Below, piece after piece: positions 16,710-25,633 of a stretch of DNA of 64,000 nucleotides (position 1 is its first letter; each line of letters starts with the position of its first letter). Both the position numbers and the translations under genes were made by a program. The DNA comes from JAMLHH01 sp964653095. GTDB lineage: Bacteria; Bacteroidota; Bacteroidia; Chitinophagales; JADIYW01. Below the pieces are notes generated by a model that was not told the DNA's origin, did not search any database, and saw only the letters and a list, made by a program, of their open reading frames with translations. The stretch lies in NCBI GenBank assembly GCA_964653095.1, contig CAZZEH010000001.1:117566-181565 (forward strand), given 5' to 3'.

Positions 16710-18239
16710 ATGACTAAAGTGGTTAGAGTTCGATTTGCACCAAGTCCGACAGGGCCTCTTCATCTTGGCGGAGTGAGAACAGCCTTGTACAATTATCTTT
16801 TTGCACGGAAAAATGGAGGGAAATTTATTTTGAGAATAGAAGACACGGATCAGACCAGATTTGTACCCGAAGCAGAAGAATACATTAAGGAGTCTCTAAA
16901 ATGGGCGGGGATGGAGATTGACGAGGGCGGAGAACTTGGCGGAGAATTTGGCCCGTACAAGCAAAGTGAGCGCAAGCATTTATATAAAAAATATGTGGAT
17001 CAGCTGATTGATTCCGGGCATGCATATTACGCTTTCGACACACCGGAAGAATTAGAAGATATGAGGGAAAGGCTCAAAAAACAGGGAGTCCCAAATCCTG
17101 CCTACAACCATATCACCCGCCAGTACATGAAAAACTCTCTGTCCCTTTCTGCCGACGAAGTTGAAAAAAGATTAAAGCACGGTGACCCGTACGTGGTACG
17201 AATCAATGTGCCGAGAAACGAGGAAATTCGCTTTCACGATATCATAAGAGGCTGGGTAATTTTCAATTCCAATCAGATTGACGATAAAGTTATTTTCAAG
17301 GCTGACGGAATGCCGACCTACCACATGGCCAATATAGTGGATGATTACCTCATGCAAATCTCACACGTCATTCGGGGCGAAGAGTGGCTCCCGTCCACAC
17401 CTGTACATGTGCTGTTGTACAAATTTATGGGCTGGGAAGAGCAGATGCCGGAGTTTGCACACCTTCCGCTGATTCTGAAGCCGGACGGCAACGGCAAACT
17501 TAGCAAGAGGGACGGCGATCGATTAGGCTTCCCGGTTTTTCCGCTCAATTGGACAAATTCTGAAACAGGAGAAGTATCCACCGGATTTAAGGAGAGAGGA
17601 TTTCTCCCCGAAGCATTTATAAATATGCTGGCATTTTTAGGTTGGAATCCGGGCGGTACGCAGGAATTGTTTGACAAGGAAGCACTGATAAATGCATTCT
17701 CATTAGAGCGCGTCAGCAAATCGGGTGCAAAATTTGACTTTGAAAAAGCGAAATGGTTCAATCAGCAGTATCTCAGAGAAAAAACGCCGGAAGACATTCT
17801 AGAAATCACCCGAAAGGATTTTGAAAATGCAGGAATCCGAAAAGATGAGGAGTTTTTGAAAAAATACATTGCCCTCTTTATTGAAAGAGTCACCTTTATA
17901 AAAGAATTCATTTCTGCCGGACAATACGTATTTACAGCACCCACTGAGTTTGCACAAAAGCAATTTGACAAAAGGTGGACAAAAGAAGGAGTGCCGGAAG
18001 CTTTCACAAAAATCCTTCAGGCTCTTAAAAACACGGAGGAATGGAAGGCAGAAAGTATAGAAACTGCAGTCAAAGATATCATGGAAGAGGAAGGCAGAAA
18101 ACCAGGTGAGATTATGGCTACATTTCGCATTATGATTAGCGGTGAAGCCGGAGGACCTCCACTCTTCGAACTCGCAGAATTAATCGGTCAGGAAGAAGTC
18201 GTAAAAAGAGTGGGTGATGTGATTCAAAAAAACAGCTAA
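16710..18239 (+). CDS. gltX: Glutamyl-tRNA synthetase
   Basis: A 509-residue class I aminoacyl-tRNA synthetase charging tRNA-Glu in the cytoplasm. The HIGH-type motif is in FAPSPTGPLHLGGVRTAL and the KMSKS-type motif in GNGKLSKRDGDRLGFP. The ATG at 16710 (MTKVVRVRFAPSPTG) is chosen over an in-frame TTG at 16704 because it gives the usual N terminus. The length agrees with bacterial GltX. Convergent with the amine oxidase gene, 44 bases away. Nothing unusual is seen. Confidence 0.96.
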   Translation: MTKVVRVRFAPSPTGPLHLGGVRTALYNYLFARKNGGKFILRIEDTDQTRFVPEAEEYIKESLKWAGMEIDEGGELGGEFGPYKQSERKHLYKKYVDQLIDSGHAYYAFDTPEELEDMRERLKKQGVPNPAYNHITRQYMKNSLSLSADEVEKRLKHGDPYVVRINVPRNEEIRFHDIIRGWVIFNSNQIDDKVIFKADGMPTYHMANIVDDYLMQISHVIRGEEWLPSTPVHVLLYKFMGWEEQMPEFAHLPLILKPDGNGKLSKRDGDRLGFPVFPLNWTNSETGEVSTGFKERGFLPEAFINMLAFLGWNPGGTQELFDKEALINAFSLERVSKSGAKFDFEKAKWFNQQYLREKTPEDILEITRKDFENAGIRKDEEFLKKYIALFIERVTFIKEFISAGQYVFTAPTEFAQKQFDKRWTKEGVPEAFTKILQALKNTEEWKAESIETAVKDIMEEEGRKPGEIMATFRIMISGEAGGPPLFELAELIGQEEVVKRVGDVIQKNS

Positions 18240-18283
18240 AACGATTTAAAAGGTATTAAACTTACACTTTTTGGCTGCCTGTT

Positions 18284-19645
18284 TTAGATGTTCTTAAGTA
18301 TTTCGTCTGCGGCACGATATCCCGACTCAACTGCTCCATCCAGATAACCATTCCACTTCACGGCAGTTTCGGTACCTGCCCAATGAATATTCCCGGCAGA
18401 TTCTCTCAGCACGGAACCAAACTGAGTCCAGACTCCGGGAGGGAAAATTCCCGTATAACATCCTCCGCTAAAGGCTTCTTCTATCCAACAATGGTCGGTA
18501 TAATCCAATGGCTTTGCAGCACGGTCTCCAAAATAATACACTAATTCCTGAATCACTTTTTTTCTCCTTTCTTCAAAAGGCAATTCAATAAAATCTCTCG
18601 CATAACGTCCTTCCACAAAGAACAGAAGTTTCCCTTTCCCATTTGGCTCCGAGCAGTCAAAACTAACATGCAAAGGAGATCGGTCACTTACAATCTGTCC
18701 CGAATATCCCTGTTCTCTCCAAAAAGGCTTATCGTAAATGGTGTAGCATTTCATTGCCGCACCCATAGGAATTCGCTGTAAAAGCTGAGACTTTCGGGTT
18801 GGGAGAGAAAGATTGTAATTAATTTTGTGAGCTAATACCGGCGGTATCGCTACTATAACTTTTTGGGCATAAACTTCCAGATTATCTGTAGAAACTACTA
18901 CTTCGGGTTCTTTCTGATTGATAGAAGTTACAACCTGTTCCAGAAAAATCTGCTTGCGAAATGGTTGTGCAACTTGCTCCAGTAAATTTTGAGCGCCGTT
19001 CTTAAACAAAGTGTGTTGCGCACCATTTGTGACGGCTAAAAGTGTATCTAAATTATCTCCCGAATGACAATAGAATAAGAAATGGAGAAGTGAAATTTCA
19101 GAAGCCATACAGGCAAAAACTGTTTCCAATCCGACATGCATTGCCTTTTGAGCTTCACGAGTCCACAAATGTTTTCCAATCCAGGTATCCATAGTTATGC
19201 CGTCCCATTTTTCCGCATTAGGTGACTCCCACGGCTTTTCCGGATCAATCGTTTTCGCCATTTTATTTAGTCGGGTCATCCCTATGCCTAAATCTATGAG
19301 AGCAAAAGGATTCATCTTGGGAATTGTCCCGTTGTATGAAGTGGTCTTATTTTTATAGTGATAAATATTTTTCCCTTTATCGTGACAATCAAAAGTCTCC
19401 ACCTGATATTTCTTTACCCATTCCCATATTTTGTACTGAGTAGGCCCAATCCATTGTGCGCCCAATTCTACCATACAGCCGGAAGGCGATAAGTTTACTG
19501 TATTCACCCGGCCGCCAATCCGATCCCGGGCTTCTAATACGACAAACTTTTTCCCGGATTCATATAATTTGGATGCAGCGGCAATTCCTGCATAACCTGC
19601 CCCAATTATAGCCACATCGGTGTGAATAGATTTTTTAACTGACAT
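18284..19645 (-). CDS. Flavin-containing amine oxidase family protein
   Basis: A 453-residue FAD enzyme. The N-terminal Rossmann motif is DVAIIGAGYAGIAAASKL, followed by VVLEARDRIGGRVNTV (the FAD-binding GGR segment). The C-terminal FAD segment contains IHWAGTETAVKWNGYLDGAV, a classic monoamine oxidase ending. Such enzymes oxidise primary or secondary amines with O2 to imines and H2O2; some instead act as dehydrogenases. The substrate is not predictable. It overlaps the upstream flavodoxin gene by 11 bases and belongs to a three-gene operon with the secernin-like gene, which hints that the flavodoxin may be its redox partner. Confidence 0.87.
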   Translation of the reverse strand: MSVKKSIHTDVAIIGAGYAGIAAASKLYESGKKFVVLEARDRIGGRVNTVNLSPSGCMVELGAQWIGPTQYKIWEWVKKYQVETFDCHDKGKNIYHYKNKTTSYNGTIPKMNPFALIDLGIGMTRLNKMAKTIDPEKPWESPNAEKWDGITMDTWIGKHLWTREAQKAMHVGLETVFACMASEISLLHFLFYCHSGDNLDTLLAVTNGAQHTLFKNGAQNLLEQVAQPFRKQIFLEQVVTSINQKEPEVVVSTDNLEVYAQKVIVAIPPVLAHKINYNLSLPTRKSQLLQRIPMGAAMKCYTIYDKPFWREQGYSGQIVSDRSPLHVSFDCSEPNGKGKLLFFVEGRYARDFIELPFEERRKKVIQELVYYFGDRAAKPLDYTDHCWIEEAFSGGCYTGIFPPGVWTQFGSVLRESAGNIHWAGTETAVKWNGYLDGAVESGYRAADEILKNI

Positions 19646-20111
19646 TAGATTTATCGTTTAAAGAATGAAAAGTTTGAATCAAATCATCGGCAAAATCACT
19701 TACTTTTTGTTTATCTGAGTCTGTTATTTCAAGTTCTATTTTCAAAGACTCCGCACCTTTAACCGCATGAACAGATTTAAATTTTAAATCAAAATCATCT
19801 ACCGACTTACAAAAATTACCGTAAAATTCTTCTCCCGAGCCAAATACGCCATAGACTTTGCCGGACAAATCCAATTCGGACATGTCTTCGTACAAATCTA
19901 CAATTTCATCCGGCAGTTCCCCATCTCGGCCCCAGGTGTATGTGCCAATCAGGCAAATATCACAATCCAGAAATGCTCTTGCATCTGTCTGAGTACACTC
20001 AAATAACACAACTTCACAATTTTTCTCTTTGAAAATTTCAAATAGTTCTTCGGCTATTCCTTCCGTATTCCCGGTCATACTGGCATATACAATCAAAACT
20101 TTGGGTTTCAC
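19635..20111 (-). CDS. Flavodoxin
   Basis: A 158-residue short-chain flavodoxin, a soluble FMN electron carrier. The phosphate loop is SMTGNTEGIAE (the S/T-x-T-G-x-T pattern). The 50s loop TYTWGRDGELPDEI has the flavin-stacking Trp, and the 90s loop GSGEEFYGNFC the second aromatic. It is acidic, as expected. It lies 9 bases after the secernin-like gene and overlaps the amine oxidase gene by 11 bases, so all three are probably one transcript. The electron acceptor is inferred, not shown. Confidence 0.92.
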   Translation of the reverse strand: MKPKVLIVYASMTGNTEGIAEELFEIFKEKNCEVVLFECTQTDARAFLDCDICLIGTYTWGRDGELPDEIVDLYEDMSELDLSGKVYGVFGSGEEFYGNFCKSVDDFDLKFKSVHAVKGAESLKIELEITDSDKQKVSDFADDLIQTFHSLNDKSNVS

Positions 20112-20120
20112 TGTTGAAGG

Positions 20121-21395
20121 TTAAAAACTTTTAGTCTGATGATGTCTTTTCCATAAAGCTCTGTACAGATAAGACGTATGCTTTTGATAAGTTTCTGACA
20201 ACAAACTGTTCAAAATTTTATCGGACTCACTCCATGCTCTCCTGCTCAGAGAATCTCTATCCGTTTTGTTTCCGTTTTTTATCAAAACTTTATCCTGATT
20301 CACCCATTCATCCTCTTTGCAATTTCTCAAGCTTTGAATACGGCTTAAGGCTTTTTTGTAATCGTGTATAGCTGTTCTGTGCCACTGCTCCCATTTAATC
20401 CAGTGCGTACGACTGTCAATCAGCAATTCGGTCTCTATGTAAAATGGAGTAAACACGCTCAGACAAGGCGAGGATGACCCGGTCAGCCAAGCAGTTGGAG
20501 GAGCACTTTTTCTGATTTCGACAACCATGCTCGCCGTAGTTTGCTGCGGAGAAAACAACCCGCTGGCATGCATGCACACACTTCCCGTAGTGGCCTGATT
20601 GGGCATAAAATCTTCTTCATCTCTATCATGAGAGCGCAATGCTTCAAACGCATCTAAAACCGTAAAAGAATCTTTTTGTCCTTTCTCAATCAAAGACTTT
20701 CTCAAACGACAGCCCGAAAGTTTGGGCATCCAATAAGAAGAAAATGCTTTGGAAAAATTAAATTCTTCTCTCTTCTTAGTCCAAGATTTTCTTCGGGCAA
20801 AATCTATCGTTTCAGGATGAATCTCATCATATTCACTTCCTATAGTCAATCCGTTTGAAATTGCTCTGTACGCTCTCACCTGCTCCACTGCCCAAAATTT
20901 CCCAACGGTTTCCAACACAAAAGCCTCCTGAGCATCCGCAATTATAAAGCTGTTGAAATAATAAAACTTAGAGTGATATCCACCGTTCCCGTCCTGTCCA
21001 TACTTCTGGTTGAGGTCAATAATCTTCTCTACTGCTTCCTGAGCGGTTGCACAGCTTTCCAAAGCGAGGCGCAGCATATCCATACCGGTCAGACCCTGAT
21101 TTTTCTTAGGTGATGCAAGTCTGGTAAAAACAGCCTCATTGCCGATTGCAACTCCCTTTTCATTGATACTCATTTCTGCACCCCACATCCAATAAGGCCG
21201 GGATAAAATGACCCCATAAGTGTCTCTTGTATGTTCTACAGAGATGTAGGTACATCTTTGACTGATATCTTCTTTATGTGCCGGAGGATGATATTCTGCT
21301 AACTGAATCTCATTAGGTTCCCGGTCAGAATTTTTACCAAAAATCCAGTTTCCGGTCGCAGACAAATGAGGCGGACAGACAAAAGTATCACACAT
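20121..21395 (-). CDS. Secernin-like Ntn hydrolase (C69 family)
   Basis: A 424-residue protein starting MCDTFV, where Cys2 would be the N-terminal nucleophile after Met removal, as in C69 dipeptidases and secernins. The following GNWIFGKNSDREPNE segment (Asn-Ser-Asp-Arg) is the family hallmark, and SINEKGVAIGNEAVFTR is typical. Members hydrolyse or transfer amide bonds. Distant relatives include dipeptidase A and acyltransferases of the penicillin acylase type; secernin fits best by length and by the Arg-Glu-Pro-Asn-Glu run. There is no signal peptide. It is first in the operon with flavodoxin and amine oxidase; the shared job is unknown. Confidence 0.82.
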   Translation of the reverse strand: MCDTFVCPPHLSATGNWIFGKNSDREPNEIQLAEYHPPAHKEDISQRCTYISVEHTRDTYGVILSRPYWMWGAEMSINEKGVAIGNEAVFTRLASPKKNQGLTGMDMLRLALESCATAQEAVEKIIDLNQKYGQDGNGGYHSKFYYFNSFIIADAQEAFVLETVGKFWAVEQVRAYRAISNGLTIGSEYDEIHPETIDFARRKSWTKKREEFNFSKAFSSYWMPKLSGCRLRKSLIEKGQKDSFTVLDAFEALRSHDRDEEDFMPNQATTGSVCMHASGLFSPQQTTASMVVEIRKSAPPTAWLTGSSSPCLSVFTPFYIETELLIDSRTHWIKWEQWHRTAIHDYKKALSRIQSLRNCKEDEWVNQDKVLIKNGNKTDRDSLSRRAWSESDKILNSLLSETYQKHTSYLYRALWKRHHQTKSF

Positions 21396-21621
21396 ACGTA
21401 CAATTTAACTGTTGTACACGATATTTTATATTTTTTCAGCTGTTTTTAATTTCTGCTTAAAATAAGTTTGATTTAAAAAATTATAAAACAATCCATAAAT
21501 CAAACAAAATGACAGTTCTCCGCTTGCTTTTTAGAGAAAAAACATACACTTTGTCATGCAGATGGCTATGGCACAGCAATTGGGGATAGGAGTGAGATAA
21601 TATTAATGTGTTTAATACAAT

Positions 21622-24099
21622 ATGAGCAATTTCAAAAATATAAAACTTCAGGATTTGGTAGAAGAGGTCGAAATGATTCCGATGATGTCCATAGATGAAG
21701 ACGAGGAAATGAAAAGAGAAGATATCCCTGCTACACTTCCTATTCTGCCTTTACGAAACAATGTACTTTTCTCCGGAGTTATCATACCCATATCTGTAGG
21801 TCGGGAGCGTTCGACCAAGGCGATAAAAAGAGCGTACAAGGAGCAAAAACTGATTGGTGTGGTAGCTCAAAAAGATATGAATATCGAAGAGCCGGAAGCT
21901 GAAGATTTATACAAGATTGGTACTGTAGCCCGTATTTTGAAAGTTCTGAAAATGCCTGATGGAGGCAGTACCATTATCATACAGGGCGTCAAAAGATTTT
22001 TTCTTGATGACATTACTCAAACGGAGCCCTATATGATAGGTTCTATCACTCCAATGGACGACGCAAGTGAAATCGATAAGCAGGAGGCCAAAGCTTTTAT
22101 GGTTACTCTAAAGGAATTGGCATCCAAAATAATTGATCTGACTCCCCATATACCCAATGAATCCAAAATTGTACTGAACAACATCAACGGCATCAAATTT
22201 CTGACTCATTTTATTGCCACCAATTTAAATATTGAAGCAAAAAGCAAGCAGGAGATTTTGGAACTTAACGGTATTCGGGAAAGAGTTCAGAAAGTCTTGC
22301 AGCATATGAACTCCGAGCTACAACTACTGGAACTCAAAGTCAGCATTCAGGATAAAGTGCGTCAGGATATTGACAAACAGCAAAGAGATTATTTCCTGCA
22401 TCAGCAGATGAAGTCCATCCAGGAAGAGTTGGGCGGAGATTCCATGACTCAGGAAATTAATCGGCTAAAAGAAAAAGCAAAGTCCAAAAAATGGTCAAAA
22501 GTCGTACAGGAATCTTTTGACAAAGAGGTGCAGAAGTTACAACGAATCAACCCGGCCGCAGCAGAATATTCAGTTATTCTGAATTGGCTTGACCTGGTAG
22601 TCGAACTGCCGTGGGATGAAATCACCAGCGATAACTTTGATCTGAAACAAGCCGGTAAAATTTTGGATCGAGACCATTACGGTTTGGATAAAGTAAAAGA
22701 TCGAATTTTAGAGTATCTCGCCGTACTAAAATTAAAAGGAAATTTAAAATCTCCCATTCTGTGTTTCGTAGGCCCTCCGGGAGTGGGTAAAACTTCTTTG
22801 GGGCGGTCTATTGCCAAAGCATTGGACAGAAAATATATTCGAATGGCGCTTGGCGGGCTTCATGATGAATCTGAAATACGGGGGCACCGTAAGACCTATA
22901 TCGGGGCTATGCCGGGACGTATCATTCAGAGTTTGAAAAAAGTTCAAACCTCCAATCCCGTTTTTGTGTTGGATGAAATTGACAAAGTAGGCAATGACCA
23001 CAGAGGAGATCCTTCCAGCGCACTTTTAGAAGTATTGGATCCGGAACAAAACAGCAGTTTCTACGATAACTTCCTTGAATTAGAATATGATTTGTCCAAA
23101 GTGATGTTTATCGCGACCGCCAATTCCCTCAGCACAATCCCAATTGCCCTGAGAGACCGTATGGAAATTATCTACATCAGCGGTTACAGCACAGAGGAAA
23201 AGATAGAAATTGCGACAAAACACCTGATTAAAAAGCAAAGAAAGGCTCATGGACTGAAAAGCAGTCAAATCAGAATTTCACGTAAAACTCTGCAAAAACT
23301 GATTCAGGATTATACCCGCGAATCGGGAGTCAGGGAATTAGACCGTGTGCTGGCATCTATCATGCGCTATGCGGCGAAAAACATTGCTTTGGAGGAAGAA
23401 TATAACACAGACATTAAAGTCGATGAGCTTGAAAAAATCCTTGGTAAGAAAAAGTTCAACTTAGACGAATATACAGTGGATTTGCCGGTAGGCGTTTCCA
23501 TAGGCCTGGCGTGGACGGCTGTAGGCGGTGAAATACTGTTCATCGAATCAAATCTTTCAAGAGGCGACGGTAAACTGACCACTACCGGAAATTTAGGCAA
23601 TGTCATGAAAGAATCCATTACGACCTCCAACACCTGGATTAAAGCGAATATGGATATGCTCAAAATTCCGTATGAAGCATTCAAAAACTGGAACCTACAC
23701 CTCCATTTACCCGAAGGTGCTACACCCAAAGACGGACCTTCAGCCGGAATTGCCATTATTACTGCAATGACTTCATTATACACCCAGAGGAAAATCAGAC
23801 CATACCTTGCTATGTCCGGTGAGATTACTCTAAGAGGTACTGTTTTACCGGTAGGCGGAATCAAAGAAAAAGTTCTTGCGGCAAAAAGAGCAGGAATCAA
23901 AGAAATTATACTGAGCAAAGAAAATCAGAGAGATGTGGATGAAATCAATCAGGACTTTTTGAAAGAGCTTAAATTCCACTACGTTAAAAACATCCGCGAA
24001 GTTATAGATTTAGCCTTGGAAAAGACGCCGATTAAAAATGCACTTCAACTGAAAGACACCAAGCATAAAAATCAGGCAGCCGAAAAAATCATAAATTAA
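21622..24099 (+). CDS. lon: ATP-dependent protease Lon
   Basis: An 825-residue LonA. It has the N-terminal LON substrate domain (LPILPLRNNVLFSGVIIPI), a coiled segment, an AAA+ module with Walker A GPPGVGKTSLG and Walker B VFVLDEIDKVG, and a C-terminal serine protease. Ser707 in KDGPSAGIA and Lys750 in GGIKEKVLAAKR form the catalytic dyad, 43 residues apart as in E. coli. It degrades damaged and regulatory proteins in the cytoplasm. Two small helical-protein genes follow on the same strand, the first only 19 bases downstream. No standard heat-shock element could be read with confidence. Confidence 0.96.
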   Translation: MSNFKNIKLQDLVEEVEMIPMMSIDEDEEMKREDIPATLPILPLRNNVLFSGVIIPISVGRERSTKAIKRAYKEQKLIGVVAQKDMNIEEPEAEDLYKIGTVARILKVLKMPDGGSTIIIQGVKRFFLDDITQTEPYMIGSITPMDDASEIDKQEAKAFMVTLKELASKIIDLTPHIPNESKIVLNNINGIKFLTHFIATNLNIEAKSKQEILELNGIRERVQKVLQHMNSELQLLELKVSIQDKVRQDIDKQQRDYFLHQQMKSIQEELGGDSMTQEINRLKEKAKSKKWSKVVQESFDKEVQKLQRINPAAAEYSVILNWLDLVVELPWDEITSDNFDLKQAGKILDRDHYGLDKVKDRILEYLAVLKLKGNLKSPILCFVGPPGVGKTSLGRSIAKALDRKYIRMALGGLHDESEIRGHRKTYIGAMPGRIIQSLKKVQTSNPVFVLDEIDKVGNDHRGDPSSALLEVLDPEQNSSFYDNFLELEYDLSKVMFIATANSLSTIPIALRDRMEIIYISGYSTEEKIEIATKHLIKKQRKAHGLKSSQIRISRKTLQKLIQDYTRESGVRELDRVLASIMRYAAKNIALEEEYNTDIKVDELEKILGKKKFNLDEYTVDLPVGVSIGLAWTAVGGEILFIESNLSRGDGKLTTTGNLGNVMKESITTSNTWIKANMDMLKIPYEAFKNWNLHLHLPEGATPKDGPSAGIAIITAMTSLYTQRKIRPYLAMSGEITLRGTVLPVGGIKEKVLAAKRAGIKEIILSKENQRDVDEINQDFLKELKFHYVKNIREVIDLALEKTPIKNALQLKDTKHKNQAAEKIIN

Positions 24100-24118
24100 A
24101 CCCGTAAAACATACAATT

Positions 24119-24424
24119 ATGAATCCATTACATTCCATCAAAGAAAACATTGATCAGATAGTTTCTGATACAAAAGTGCAAATCAAAAGCATTCAGAATG
24201 ATTTAAAGATTTTGCCGGAGACTGCACAGCAGCTTACACAAAACGCTCAGGTAGCCCTGGATGAAGTGACAGTTAGAATTGAAGCTCTGTCTAAACAACT
24301 GCTGAACGAAAAGGTATTGAATGACCGATACAAATTACAAGTTCAAAAAACAGTAAAGGAAATCCATAAATTGGTCAACGAAGCTTTGGACTCCCTTAAA
24401 AAAGCCATACAAAAGGCGAAATAA
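24119..24424 (+). CDS. Small helical protein downstream of lon
   Basis: A 101-residue protein with almost no Pro or Gly and heptad-like spacing of Leu, Ile and Val (SIKENIDQIVSDTKVQIKSI; ALSKQLLNEKVLNDRYK), so a coiled coil or helical hairpin is expected. There is no signal peptide. It starts 19 bases after lon and may be co-transcribed with it. I do not recognise the family. Its composition resembles the N-terminal part of the next gene's product, suggesting a related phasin- or apolipoprotein-like helical role. Confidence 0.65.
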   Translation: MNPLHSIKENIDQIVSDTKVQIKSIQNDLKILPETAQQLTQNAQVALDEVTVRIEALSKQLLNEKVLNDRYKLQVQKTVKEIHKLVNEALDSLKKAIQKAK

Positions 24425-24544
24425 ATCAGAGGATAGCTCTTTGAAACTCAGAGTGTAAAGATTTGCACATTTTCTTAATTCTCAATACACCTTTATATAT
24501 TCTTTTAATAATGGTAAGTTAAAGAATTACAGGAGGTTGTATCG

Positions 24545-24552
24545 TAGCTTTG
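24545..24552 (+). promoter_or_regulatory. Probable -7 box for the Lys/Ala-rich gene
   Basis: TAGCTTTG fits TAnnTTTG and lies 33 bases before the ATG at 24586. The -33 TTG is not at the usual distance, so the match is partial. Confidence 0.45.
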
Positions 24553-24585
24553 TATCGAAAATTTTGAAACTAAATAACACTAAAA

Positions 24586-25518
24586 ATGGCAAAGAACAAT
24601 ATGTTTAAAGAAGCTTTTGATAAGCTGTCAAGAGACTTCAACGAAAAATTTGATGAGTTGAAAAACAACATTGAAATCATCACCGGAGATTTAAAGAATC
24701 AGTTAGATGGTCAAAAAGACAATCTGAAAGAATATCAGGACAAAATCAAAGAGAGATTTCAGGGGATAATTGATATTGACGGATTCAGAGCAAATGCACT
24801 GACAGAAGCTGAAAACTTTGTCGATGATATGAAAATCAGAGCAGATAAAGCTTTTACATTTATTCAGGAACAATTCGGTATTGCAGAAACTACCGTTAAG
24901 GAAACGGTAACTAATGTGGAGGCAAAAGCTAAGGATATAGTTAAAAACGTAGAGAAAGTAGCTGCAGAAGCCGAAAAGAAAGTAAAAGAAACCGTTAAAA
25001 AGGTTGAAACAGCAGCTAAAAAGACTGAGAAAAAAGCTGAAACAGCAGCTAAGAAGGCAACCAAAGAAGTTGCAAAAACAGCTGAAAAGGTAGAAACCAA
25101 AGCTAAAAAAGCTGTAAAAGAAGCTGCTAAAGAAGTGAAAACGGTTACCAAAAAAGCTGAAACAGCAGCTAAGAAAGCAACCAAAGAAGTTGCAAAAACG
25201 GCTGAAAAGGTAGAAACTAAAGCTAAAAAGGCTACAAAAGAAGCCGCTAAAAAAGCGGAGAAAACTGTTAAAGAAGCAACAAAGCAAGTCGCAAAAACGG
25301 CGGAAAAGGCAGAATCTAAAGCTAAAAAGGCTGTAAAAGAAGCGACTAAAGAAGTTAAGACTACTGCTAAAAAAGCTGAAACGGCAGCCAAAAAAACCAC
25401 TAAAAAAGTTAAGGAAACCTCCGATGAAGTGGCTAAAGAAGTAAAAGCTACCAAGAAAACAGCAGAGGAAAAAGTAAAAGAAACTGTAAAAGAGGTTAAA
25501 GACACAGTAAAAAAATAA
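24586..25518 (+). CDS. Lys/Ala-rich helical repeat protein (histone H1-like)
   Basis: 310 residues. Residues 1 to about 105 form a helical domain (MFKEAFDKLSRDFNEKFDEL). The remaining 200 are degenerate repeats of a KKAETAAKKATKEVAKTAEK type, nearly all Lys, Ala, Glu, Thr and Val, with a strong positive charge. This composition is shared by histone H1-like nucleoid proteins, LEA-like proteins and phasin/apolipoprotein-type helices. DNA binding is possible but not shown. It has its own likely -7 box and a strong terminator. The repetitive DNA makes long open frames on the other strand, which I regard as artefacts. Repeat number may vary between strains. Confidence 0.8.
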   Translation: MAKNNMFKEAFDKLSRDFNEKFDELKNNIEIITGDLKNQLDGQKDNLKEYQDKIKERFQGIIDIDGFRANALTEAENFVDDMKIRADKAFTFIQEQFGIAETTVKETVTNVEAKAKDIVKNVEKVAAEAEKKVKETVKKVETAAKKTEKKAETAAKKATKEVAKTAEKVETKAKKAVKEAAKEVKTVTKKAETAAKKATKEVAKTAEKVETKAKKATKEAAKKAEKTVKEATKQVAKTAEKAESKAKKAVKEATKEVKTTAKKAETAAKKTTKKVKETSDEVAKEVKATKKTAEEKVKETVKEVKDTVKK

Positions 25519-25572
25519 TTCTGAGTACACCACTCAGATAACGATGCGTGTTTCAAACATTCGTAGTGTTTG

Positions 25573-25606
25573 GTCCCGGCTCCACTTGAGTCGGGACTTT
25601 TTTTTT
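25573..25606 (+). terminator. Rho-independent terminator after the Lys/Ala-rich gene
   Basis: GTCCCGGCT and AGTCGGGAC make a 9-bp stem (one G-U) with a 7-base loop, followed by nine T. It ends the lon-side transcription unit and insulates the next gene. Confidence 0.9.
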
Positions 25607-25633
25607 ATTATGAAGTAAAGTATCTTTAACCTC

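Noticed and set aside
24703..25556. Two long minus-strand open frames opposite the Lys/Ala-rich gene
   Set aside because: They arise because Lys/Ala/Glu codons read backwards give Phe/Leu/Ser/Cys-rich text without stops. Composition is implausible and the plus-strand gene has promoter-like and terminator signals.
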